Shown piece by piece: positions 26,006 to 33,233 of a stretch of DNA of 64,000 bases. The notes beneath the pieces are model-generated. The model ran no database searches, had not been told where the DNA came from, and was given only the letters and a program-made list of their open reading frames with translations. The stretch is from assembly GCF_014649775.1 (NCBI RefSeq), contig NZ_BMTR01000014.1, positions 124,001-188,000 of the forward strand. Direction: 5' to 3'. Position numbers and translations under genes: made by a program. Every line of letters begins with the position of its first letter. Position 1 is the first letter of the stretch. Source of the stretch: Streptomyces longisporoflavus. GTDB lineage: Bacteria > Actinomycetota > Actinomycetes > Streptomycetales > Streptomycetaceae.

Positions 26006-26845
26006 ATGCTCGACCTCGTGGAAAACCACTCCTTGCCCCGCACAGCCGCCTTCTTTGACCTGGACAAGACGGTCATTGCGAAGTCGAGCACTCTCACCTT
26101 CAGCAAGTCGTTCTACCAAGGCGGCCTGATCAACCGCAGGGCGGTACTGCGAACTGCATATGCACAGTTCGTCTTCCTCGCCGGCGGCGCCGATCACGAC
26201 CAGATGGAGCGGATGCGCGAGTATCTGTCCGCGCTGTGCCGCGGGTGGAACGTGCAGCAGGTCAAGGAGATCGTCGCCGAGACGCTGCACGACCTGATCG
26301 ACCCGATCATCTACGACGAGGCCGCGTCCCTCATCGAGGAGCACCACACCGCGGGACGGGACGTCGTCATCGTCTCCACGTCGGGCGCCGAGGTCGTCGA
26401 GCCGATCGGCGAGCTTCTGGGCGCGGACCGGGTGGTGGCGACCCGGATGGTCGTCGGCGACGACGGCTGCTTCACCGGCGAGGTGGAGTACTACGCGTAC
26501 GGCCCCACCAAGGCGACGGCGATCAAGGAGCTCGCGGAGTCCGAGGGGTACGACCTCGACCGCTGTCACGCCTACAGCGACTCGGCGACGGACCTCCCGA
26601 TGCTCGAGTCCGTGGGTCATCCGCACGCGGTCAACCCCGATCGCGCTCTGCGCCGTGAGGCACTCGCGCGCGGGTGGCCGATTCTCGACTTCCACCGCCC
26701 GGTCCGGCTCAAGGAACGGCGCCAGGCACCCGCCCGGCCGGCGCTCGTCGCGGCGGCAGCGGTGGGCGCCGCGGCGGCCACCGCGGGGCTCGTGTGGTTC
26801 GTGAGCCGCCGCCGGACCACACGCGCCCGATTCGCCCTTGTTTGA
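26006..26845 (+). CDS. HAD-IB family phosphatase with C-terminal membrane anchor
   Basis: 279 residues, SerB-like HAD fold: motif I FFDLDKT (nucleophile Asp18, Asp20), motif II in VVIVSTSG, and motif IV YSDSATDLPML near 190-198. The C-terminus has a helix (LVAAAAVGAAAATAGLVWFV) followed by basic residues, so the enzyme is likely tethered to the inner face of the membrane. The subfamily (TIGR01490-type) acts on small phosphate esters; substrate unknown. A homologous gene stands at the same place in mycobacteria (Rv3661), next to the CpaE-like gene, and in Streptomyces the protein has been called morphological-differentiation-associated. No good Shine-Dalgarno precedes the ATG. Confidence 0.88.
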   Translation: MLDLVENHSLPRTAAFFDLDKTVIAKSSTLTFSKSFYQGGLINRRAVLRTAYAQFVFLAGGADHDQMERMREYLSALCRGWNVQQVKEIVAETLHDLIDPIIYDEAASLIEEHHTAGRDVVIVSTSGAEVVEPIGELLGADRVVATRMVVGDDGCFTGEVEYYAYGPTKATAIKELAESEGYDLDRCHAYSDSATDLPMLESVGHPHAVNPDRALRREALARGWPILDFHRPVRLKERRQAPARPALVAAAAVGAAAATAGLVWFVSRRRTTRARFALV

Positions 26846-26959
26846 ACCTAAAAGTAAAGAAGCAGTGCCAGGACTTCCGCTTGCTCCAGGACAGGAGTAC
26901 AAAGGAGTCAACGGCCCGCGAGACCAAGGACATCCGAGAGGATTACCTTTAAACGCAAT

Positions 26960-27155
26960 CAAGGCCCCACGGACCGAAGCATGAACACCGGGCACCCACG
27001 CGACGTCGACCCGTCGATTACGGGCCAGCCGCACCAGGTGACGGGCTAAGTTCCCGACCTGATGGGCAACCTTCGAGGACGCTTGGTAACCGGGTGAACA
27101 TGCCAGCGGCGGTACGAGAACTCGTACCGCCGCAACCCTGTGCGGGGTCTTTTTT
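26960..27155 (+). ncRNA. Candidate 6S-like small RNA (scr3559 position)
   Basis: The 338-bp gap between the HAD gene and the Fic-like gene has no coding signal, yet ends in a very strong plus-strand terminator, so a separate RNA is implied. In S. coelicolor the abundant 6S-like RNA scr3559 maps next to the equivalent gene. The segment 26965-27105 includes TTTAAAC upstream and several short complementary stretches such as CGTCGACCCGTCG and CACCAGGTG. 6S RNAs trap RNA polymerase holoenzyme by mimicking an open promoter. The 5' end is a guess, I have not folded the sequence, and identity rests on synteny and the terminator. Confidence 0.6.
27106..27155 (+). terminator. Strong intrinsic terminator
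   Basis: GCGGCGGTACGAG, loop AA, CTCGTACCGCCGC is a perfect 13-bp stem (27106-27133). It is followed by a small ACCC/GGGT stem and then CTTTTTT. It ends the candidate small RNA and stands just beyond the convergent Fic-like gene. Confidence 0.9.
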
Positions 27156-27183
27156 ACGCCGCACTGCGCCGCTCGACGCCGCT

Positions 27184-27999
27184 TTACGCCGCTCCGCGCT
27201 GCATGGCCTCGCAGACCGCCGTCGACTCCCTGGCCCCCAGTTCGACCGCCCGCCCGCAGTGGGCGATCCACGCGGCCATCCCCTCCGGCGTCCCGGACGC
27301 GTAGCCGTCCAGTGCCCCCACGTAGGCCGCACGCCCCTGTTCAGCGTGCCCCGCCTCGGCAGGACAGACGGACTTCGGGTCGAGCCCGCTGCCCACCAGG
27401 ACGATGCGCTCGGCCGCCCGCGCGACCAAGCCGTTGTGGGAGCCGAAGGGGCGCAGGCTGAGCAGCTCTCCGTGCACCACGGCCGCCGTCACCAGGGCCG
27501 GTGCGGAGCCGCCCGCGATGATCAACCGGGAAAGCCCCTCCAGGCGGCCCGCCACTTCGTCGGAGTCCGGCACGTCGAGCTCGACCAGCGGCTCGTCGAC
27601 CGGCTCGCCCGCGAGACGCGGCCGTCCCGCGGCCTCGTCGTTCTCCGCGGCGGCAACCAGGTGCAGGCGGGCGAGGACCCGCAGGGGCGACTGGCGCCAG
27701 ATGGACAGGAGTTGTCCGGCCTCGGCGGTGAGCCGCAGGGCCGAGCCGATCGTGCGGGCCTCGCCGTCACCGCTGAAGTCACTGCGGCGGCGCACCTCTT
27801 CGAGCGCCCAGTCGGCACCGGAGAGCGCCGCCGAGCCGCGTGCGCCGCGCAGCGCCGCCTCGGAGGTGATCTCGTTGCTGCGGCGCCGCATGATCCGGTG
27901 CCCGTAGACCCGGTCCACGGCCTTGCGCACGGAGTCCACGGAGTCGGCCACGCCGGGCAGTGCGCCCAGGGCCGCGAGCGGATCGGCTGTCGTACTCAT
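27184..27999 (-). CDS. Degenerate Fic-like protein
   Basis: 271 residues. The mainly helical sequence contains HGELLSLRPFGSHNGLVARA at about 175-194. This resembles the Fic motif HPFxDGNGRxxR, but the catalytic His is Arg (RPF) and the first Gly of GNG is His (HNG); the trailing Arg is kept. Fic proteins transfer AMP or similar groups to hydroxyl side chains; this one is probably inactive or uses other chemistry. Streptomyces homologues are often labelled 'oxidoreductase', which the sequence does not support. The family member in mycobacteria (Rv3662c) occupies the same place. I start at ATG 27999, at the centre of a 20-bp palindrome; upstream ORF extension to 28062 lacks a ribosome-binding site. 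Confidence 0.7.
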   Translation of the reverse strand: MSTTADPLAALGALPGVADSVDSVRKAVDRVYGHRIMRRRSNEITSEAALRGARGSAALSGADWALEEVRRRSDFSGDGEARTIGSALRLTAEAGQLLSIWRQSPLRVLARLHLVAAAENDEAAGRPRLAGEPVDEPLVELDVPDSDEVAGRLEGLSRLIIAGGSAPALVTAAVVHGELLSLRPFGSHNGLVARAAERIVLVGSGLDPKSVCPAEAGHAEQGRAAYVGALDGYASGTPEGMAAWIAHCGRAVELGARESTAVCEAMQRGAA

Positions 28000-28008
28000 G
28001 AGTACGAC
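27989..28008. promoter_or_regulatory. Perfect 20-bp palindrome centred on the Fic-like gene's start codon
   Basis: GTCGTACTCATGAGTACGAC reads the same on both strands and includes the ATG. It lies about 100 bp from the divergent ATPase gene. As DNA it could be a dimeric repressor site controlling both genes; as RNA it would hide the start codon. Confidence 0.5.
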
Positions 28009-28100
28009 CCTACGCACCCCCGGCGCTCCCCCCACGAAGGAGTGGTCTTCTTCACGCCGCATCGATACGGCAGGTAGTCGTGCGGCTACCCTTGGTGAAC

Positions 28101-29081
28101 ATGAAGATCGCTTTCGTAGGGAAGGGCGGCAGCGGCAAGACCACGCTGTCCTCGCTCTTCATCCGACACCTCGCCGCCACCGGAGCTCCCGTCCTCGCGG
28201 TGGACGCCGACATCAACCAGCACCTCGGGCCCGCGCTCGGCCTCGACGAGGCGGACGCCGCCCGGCTGCCCGCCATGGGTGCGCGCCTGCCGCTCATCAA
28301 GGACTACCTGCGGGGCTCCAACCCGCGGATCTCCTCCGCCGAGACGATGATCAAGACGACACCGCCCGGCGAGGGCTCGCGGATTCTGCGGGTGCGCGAG
28401 GACAACCCCGTGTACGACGCGTGCGCGCGGCCGGTGGAACTCGACGACGCGGCAGTGCGTTTGATGGTCACGGGGCCGTTCACCGAGGCCGACCTCGGTG
28501 TCGCTTGCTACCACTCCAAGACCGGCGCGGTGGAGCTGCTCCTGAACCACTTGGTCGACGGACGCGACGAGTACGCGGTCGTGGACATGACCGCGGGTTC
28601 GGACTCCTTCGCGTCCGGCATGTTCACCCGCTTCGACATGACGTTCCTGGTGGCCGAGCCGACCCGGAAGGGGGTCTCCGTCTATCGCCAGTACAAGGAC
28701 TACGCACGCGACTTCGGCGTCGACCTCAAGGTCGTCGGCAACAAGGTGCAGGGCCAGGACGACGTCGACTTCCTGCGCGAGCAGGTGGGCGACGACCTCC
28801 TGGTGACGGTCGGGCACTCGGACTGGGTGCGCGCCATGGAGAAGGGCCGCCCGCCCCGGTTCGAGCACCTGGAGGACGTCAACCACCGCTCACTGCAAGC
28901 ACTTAAGGACGCCGTCGACGCCTCGTACGAGCGCAGGGACTGGGACCGCTACATGCGTCAGATGGTCCACTTCCACCTGAAGAACGCGCAGAGCTGGGGC
29001 AACGAACGAACGGGGGCCGACCTGGCCGCGCAGGTCGACCCCGGCTTCGTTCTCGGTGAGCGGGCCGTCGCCACGGCCTGA
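28101..29081 (+). CDS. CooC/MinD-like P-loop ATPase
   Basis: 326 residues starting MKIAFVGKGGSGKTTLSSL, a deviant Walker A (KGGSGKT) of the SIMIBI class. Other signs are VLAVDADINQHL, VVDMTAGSDSFASG (Walker B-like) and FLVAEPTRKGVSVY. CooC-type ATPases insert nickel into CO dehydrogenase, but no CODH or hydrogenase genes are nearby, so here it is an orphan maturase-like ATPase of unknown client. It is divergent from the Fic-like gene. I start at ATG 28101: TACCCT lies 8 nt upstream with no Shine-Dalgarno, so the message may be leaderless. A GTG at 28080 is the alternative. Confidence 0.85.
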   Translation: MKIAFVGKGGSGKTTLSSLFIRHLAATGAPVLAVDADINQHLGPALGLDEADAARLPAMGARLPLIKDYLRGSNPRISSAETMIKTTPPGEGSRILRVREDNPVYDACARPVELDDAAVRLMVTGPFTEADLGVACYHSKTGAVELLLNHLVDGRDEYAVVDMTAGSDSFASGMFTRFDMTFLVAEPTRKGVSVYRQYKDYARDFGVDLKVVGNKVQGQDDVDFLREQVGDDLLVTVGHSDWVRAMEKGRPPRFEHLEDVNHRSLQALKDAVDASYERRDWDRYMRQMVHFHLKNAQSWGNERTGADLAAQVDPGFVLGERAVATA

Positions 29082-29106
29082 GCGGATCCGATCCGGGCGA
29101 AGGGCG

Positions 29107-30387
29107 TTACGGCTTGTCCGCCGGGGCGCCCGGGACACCCTTCGGGGCCGGCGCGGGCCGGGCGGAGAGGAAGGAATCCCAGCCCTCCTTGGGCGCCTTG
29201 CCGACCCGGAGCTTGGTGAGGCGCACCAAGGTCTGCGGGTCCTGGGCGTCGAGCCAGTCGGCCAGCTGCCGGAAGGAGACGCACCGCACCTCGCGCTTCG
29301 TGCAGACCTCCTCGATGGTCTCCTCGATGGCGCGCATGTACGTGCCGCCGTTCCAGGACTCGAAGTGGTTGCCGATGATCAGCGGGGCGCGGTTGCCCTT
29401 GTAGGCGCGGTCGAAGCCCTGGAGCAGGCCGTCGCGCATCTGGTCGCCCCAGTACTCGTGCTTGCCCGGGTCACCCTGGGAGGTGGTGCCCGACTGGTTC
29501 ACCATGAAGTTGTAGTCCATGGTGAGCGTCTCGAACTTGCGGCCGGGGACGGGGACCAGCTGCATCGAAAGGTCCCAGAGACCTTCCTTCTTCTTGGGCC
29601 AGACCTGGTCGTTGACGCCACTGGTGTCGTAGCGGAAGCCCAACTCGCGGGCCGCCCGCATGAAGTTCTTCTGGCCTTCGAGGCAGGGCGTGCGGGCGCC
29701 GATGAGTTCCTTGTCGTAGTCGAAGGGCAGGGGCTGCGCCTTCTTCATGCCCGTGTTCGTCTTCCAGGCCTTCACGAAGGACTTGGCCTGGTTGATCTCG
29801 CTCTTCCACTCGTCGACCGACCACTGGCCCACTCCGCCGCTGGTGCCGCAGAAGTGGCCGTTGAAGTGGGTGCCGACCTCATTGCCCTCGAGCCAGGCGC
29901 CGCGGAGCTGCTCCACGGTCTCCTTGATGCCCTTGCGGTCGTTGAACCCGATGTCCGAACTGCCGGACCGGTGCTGCGGCGGATCGTAGAGCTCCCGCTT
30001 CGACTCGGGGAGCATGTACACGCCGCTGAGGAAGTACGTCATCGTGGCGTCGTTCCGCTTGGCCACCTTGCGGAAGTGCGAGAAGAGCTTCTGGCTGTCC
30101 TCGCCCGCGCCGTCCCAGGAGAAAACCACGAACTGCGGCGGCTTCTGGCCCGGTCTCAGGCGCTCGGGCCTCGGCAGGTGCGGCTGCTTGCCCGTGAAGG
30201 CGGTGGAGCCGTCACCGATCATGCGGACCGCGCTCTTGGGTGCGGGGGCGGGTGATGCCTTGCCTGCGCCGTGCGCGCCCTTCTCGGCGTCGGAGCCGTC
30301 GCTCGCGCAACCGGCCAGTACCGCGGCGGATACCACGAGGGCGGTCGAGCCCGCGGCGATCCGCTGGATCCTCTGGGTGGCGGCCAT
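29107..30387 (-). CDS. Polysaccharide-deacetylase-like lipoprotein
   Basis: 426 residues. A signal segment ends in lipobox VLAGC, so the protein is anchored outside the membrane. The mature protein has a NodB/CE4-like layout: PQFVVFSWDGAGED supplies the first Asp motif and GNEVGTHFNGHFCG an HxxxH metal site, with a later APLIIGNHFESWN in the position of a C-terminal His motif. CE4 enzymes remove acetyl groups from cell-wall or capsule sugars; the motifs deviate from the TFDDG consensus, so activity is not certain. The ATG at 30387 has AAGGTGG upstream and gives a proper signal peptide; the longer ORF to 30522 is rejected. Confidence 0.82.
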   Translation of the reverse strand: MAATQRIQRIAAGSTALVVSAAVLAGCASDGSDAEKGAHGAGKASPAPAPKSAVRMIGDGSTAFTGKQPHLPRPERLRPGQKPPQFVVFSWDGAGEDSQKLFSHFRKVAKRNDATMTYFLSGVYMLPESKRELYDPPQHRSGSSDIGFNDRKGIKETVEQLRGAWLEGNEVGTHFNGHFCGTSGGVGQWSVDEWKSEINQAKSFVKAWKTNTGMKKAQPLPFDYDKELIGARTPCLEGQKNFMRAARELGFRYDTSGVNDQVWPKKKEGLWDLSMQLVPVPGRKFETLTMDYNFMVNQSGTTSQGDPGKHEYWGDQMRDGLLQGFDRAYKGNRAPLIIGNHFESWNGGTYMRAIEETIEEVCTKREVRCVSFRQLADWLDAQDPQTLVRLTKLRVGKAPKEGWDSFLSARPAPAPKGVPGAPADKP

Positions 30388-30739
30388 CTTCCGCCCACCT
30401 TCTTCCTTCGAGTCGGCTTCACTTCGGGGGTCGTCACCGGCGGGCAATACGGCATAAATCACCGCAAGTACCCGATAGCGCCGCCAACGTCGCACGGAGC
30501 CTTTGCCCACGTGGTCCGACAAGCCGACAAAATGCTTTATTCACCCTTCAGAGTGATCTAATGCCCCATTTGAGCCATATGTCTATCCAAGACCTTTACT
30601 CTGCATTACGATTCGTTTACCGAGAGTTGATAGATCCCGCCGCTGCAACGCCGTGACCCCACGGCCGCGACCCGCCCTCCGCGTACCGCCGGAGGCCCCC
30701 TGTTCCGCGACCGCGCTGCCCCGGAGGAGACGGGAAACC
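30388..30739. other. Divergent promoter region, deacetylase and SulP-carbonic anhydrase
   Basis: 352 bp without an accepted gene. The part 30525-30640 is AT-rich for this genome and includes TTGATAGATCC and TTACGATTCG, plausible promoter elements for the rightward SulP gene, but no unique -35/-10 pair can be fixed by eye. Confidence 0.45.
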
Positions 30740-33142
30740 ATGACTGCCTGCGTCCCCACACACGCCACCGACTCGGTCCACTCATCACGCGACCACGAGC
30801 CGCACGCGCCACCGCCCGGCAAGTTCCGCAAGTTCCGTAAGTTCCGCGTCGCCGGCGTCGACGTATCCGCGTCGATCGCCGTCTTCCTGATCGCCCTGCC
30901 GCTGTCGCTGGGTATCGCACTGGCCACCGGAGCACCGCTTCAGGCGGGCCTTGTGGCCGCCGCCGTCGGCGGCGTCGTCGTCGGACGGCTCGGCGGGTCC
31001 CCGCTCCAGGTCAGCGGCCCCGCCGCAGGACTCACCGTCGTCACCGCCGACCTCATCCACCGGTACGGCTGGCAGACCACCTGCGCCATCACCGTCCTCG
31101 CCGGGCTCACCCAACTCGCCCTCGGGTGCCTGCACGTGGCCCGTTCGGCACTCGCCGTCAGCCCCGCCGTCGTGCACGGCATGCTGGCCGGTATCGGCGT
31201 CGCGATCGCCGTCGCCCAGCTGCGCATCGTGCTCGGCGGCACCCCGCAGAGCGTCGTACTCGACAACCTCCGCGCGTTGCCCGCCCAGTTGGCCGATCTC
31301 CATCCGGCAACGCTGTCGATCAGCGCACTGACCCTGGCGATCCTTCTGCTCTGGCCTCGGATCCCCGGACGGGCCGGGAAAGCCGCCCGGGTCGTGCCCG
31401 CCCCCCTCGTCTCCGTGGCCGCGGCAACGGCTGTCGCCGCGTTCGCCGGGCTGAGCGTGACCAAGGTCGAACTGCCGTCATGGCGCAGTCACGCGCTGGC
31501 GGGCCTGCCGGAAGGCCCCGTGCTCGGGATCGTCGCCGCCGTCCTCACGATCACGCTGGTCTGCAGCGTGCAGTCGCTGCTCGGCGCCGTCGCCGTGGAC
31601 AAGCTCGTATCGGGGCGGAGCGAACCGCTGGTCGGCGGCAACCGCTCGGACCTGGATCGCGAACTGCTCGGTCAGGGCGCCGCGAACGCCGTGTCCGGAG
31701 CCCTCGGCGGACTTCCCGTCGCCGGAGTCGCGGTGCGCAGCGTGGCCAATGTGCGGGCCGGAGCCGTCAGCCGGAACTCCACGATGCTGCACGGCGTTTG
31801 GGTAGTAGTAGCCGCCCTGCTGATGGTCCCCGTCCTCGAGCTGATCCCGCTCGCCGCGCTCGCCGCGCTGGTGATGGCGGTCGGCATCCAGATGGTGAAC
31901 CTGAACCACATCCGCACCATCACCCGCCACCGCGAGATCCTCGCGTACACCGCCACGACACTCGGCGTCATCTTCTTCGGCGTGCTCGAAGGAGTGGCCC
32001 TGGGCGTCGCCGTCGCCGTGGCCGTCGCGCTGCACCGCCTCGCCCGCACCCGGATCACGCACACCGAGGAGGACGGCGTCCACCACGTGCGCGTGCGCGG
32101 GCAGTTGACCTTCCTCGCCGTGCCGCGCCTCAGCAGGGCGCTCCACCTCGTGCCCCAGAAGGCATCCACCATCGTGGAGCTGGACGGATCGTTCATGGAC
32201 CACGCCGCGTACGAAGCGCTCCAGTGCTGGCGGGACGCCCACACCGCGCACGGCGGCACCGTCGAGGTGACCGGGCGCGCGGGGACACGGATGGCCGAGG
32301 CCGCGAAGGGGAGCCCCCTGCTCGAGCGGAGCCGAGAGCTCGGCGGAGCATCGCACTCCTGCTGCCGGCCATGGACGGCCTGGCGCAATCACCACTGCGA
32401 CCGGCCGCAGGAGACACCCCGGGGCGAGGAGCGGCCCAGCGGGTATCAACTGGCCAGCGGCATCAGCGCGTTCCAGCGCAACACCGCGCCGCATGTGCGC
32501 AGCGAGCTCGCCCGGCTCGCACGCGAAGGCCAAAAGCCCTCGCACCTCTTCCTGACCTGCGCCGACTCCCGGCTCGTCACCTCGATGATCACGTCGAGCG
32601 GCCCCGGCGACCTCTTCGTCGTCCGCAACGTCGGCAACCTCGTGCCGATGCCGGGCGCCGAGAGCACGGACGACTCGGTGGCCGCCGCGATCGAGTACGC
32701 GGTGGACGTACTGCAAGTGCGGTCCATCACCGTGTGCGGGCACTCCGGGTGCGGTGCGATGCAGGCGCTGCTCACCACTCCGCCCGGAGGCGCGCAGACA
32801 CCCCTGAAGCGGTGGCTGCGGCACGGCGCGCCCAGCCTCGAACGCCTTGCGGCGCGCAAGGAGCGGGGGGCGGCGCGGCTCGCGGGAAGGGCGCCCGCCG
32901 ACGCGGTCGAGCAGCTCTGCCTGACGAACGTCGTCCAGCAGTTGGAGCACCTGCGCGGCCACGAGTCCGTGGCACGGCGCCTGTCGGAGGGTGACCTGGA
33001 GCTGCACGGCATGTATTTCCATGTCGGCGAGGCGCAGGCGTATCTGCTCACCGAGAGCCCGGACGACGTGTTCGACCAGGTCACGCCGTCACCGTACGAA
33101 GGATCACCGCGTGAGGAACCACCCAGCAGAGTAAAGGTCTAA
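30740..33142 (+). CDS. SulP-family transporter fused to beta-carbonic anhydrase
   Basis: 800 residues. Residues about 35-430 form the SulP/SLC26 membrane domain (AVFLIALPLSLGIALATGAP, NAVSGALGGLPVAGVAVRS). Residues about 435-515 are a STAS-like domain, and about 565-790 are a beta-class carbonic anhydrase with the zinc ligands in CADSR (about 606) and CGHSGCGA (about 666). The fusion implies bicarbonate (or sulfate) transport coupled to CO2/HCO3- interconversion; M. tuberculosis Rv3273 has the same design. The ATG at 30740 has GGAGGAGA upstream. The gene is followed by acs after 91 bp. Bicarbonate as substrate is inference. Confidence 0.92.
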   Translation: MTACVPTHATDSVHSSRDHEPHAPPPGKFRKFRKFRVAGVDVSASIAVFLIALPLSLGIALATGAPLQAGLVAAAVGGVVVGRLGGSPLQVSGPAAGLTVVTADLIHRYGWQTTCAITVLAGLTQLALGCLHVARSALAVSPAVVHGMLAGIGVAIAVAQLRIVLGGTPQSVVLDNLRALPAQLADLHPATLSISALTLAILLLWPRIPGRAGKAARVVPAPLVSVAAATAVAAFAGLSVTKVELPSWRSHALAGLPEGPVLGIVAAVLTITLVCSVQSLLGAVAVDKLVSGRSEPLVGGNRSDLDRELLGQGAANAVSGALGGLPVAGVAVRSVANVRAGAVSRNSTMLHGVWVVVAALLMVPVLELIPLAALAALVMAVGIQMVNLNHIRTITRHREILAYTATTLGVIFFGVLEGVALGVAVAVAVALHRLARTRITHTEEDGVHHVRVRGQLTFLAVPRLSRALHLVPQKASTIVELDGSFMDHAAYEALQCWRDAHTAHGGTVEVTGRAGTRMAEAAKGSPLLERSRELGGASHSCCRPWTAWRNHHCDRPQETPRGEERPSGYQLASGISAFQRNTAPHVRSELARLAREGQKPSHLFLTCADSRLVTSMITSSGPGDLFVVRNVGNLVPMPGAESTDDSVAAAIEYAVDVLQVRSITVCGHSGCGAMQALLTTPPGGAQTPLKRWLRHGAPSLERLAARKERGAARLAGRAPADAVEQLCLTNVVQQLEHLRGHESVARRLSEGDLELHGMYFHVGEAQAYLLTESPDDVFDQVTPSPYEGSPREEPPSRVKV

Positions 33143-33233
33143 ACCAATTTCCGGCAGGCTCTTGTCACCAGGGGTATACGTCTGATGAGCTGTGGCTTTG
33201 GACACAACGGACACCCTGGGAATGGGAGATGTC

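Noticed and set aside
25979..27271. Long minus-strand frame through the HAD gene and the small-RNA gap
   Set aside because: Antisense to a well-supported HAD protein, and its translation is Arg/His/Val-rich shadow sequence with no family resemblance.
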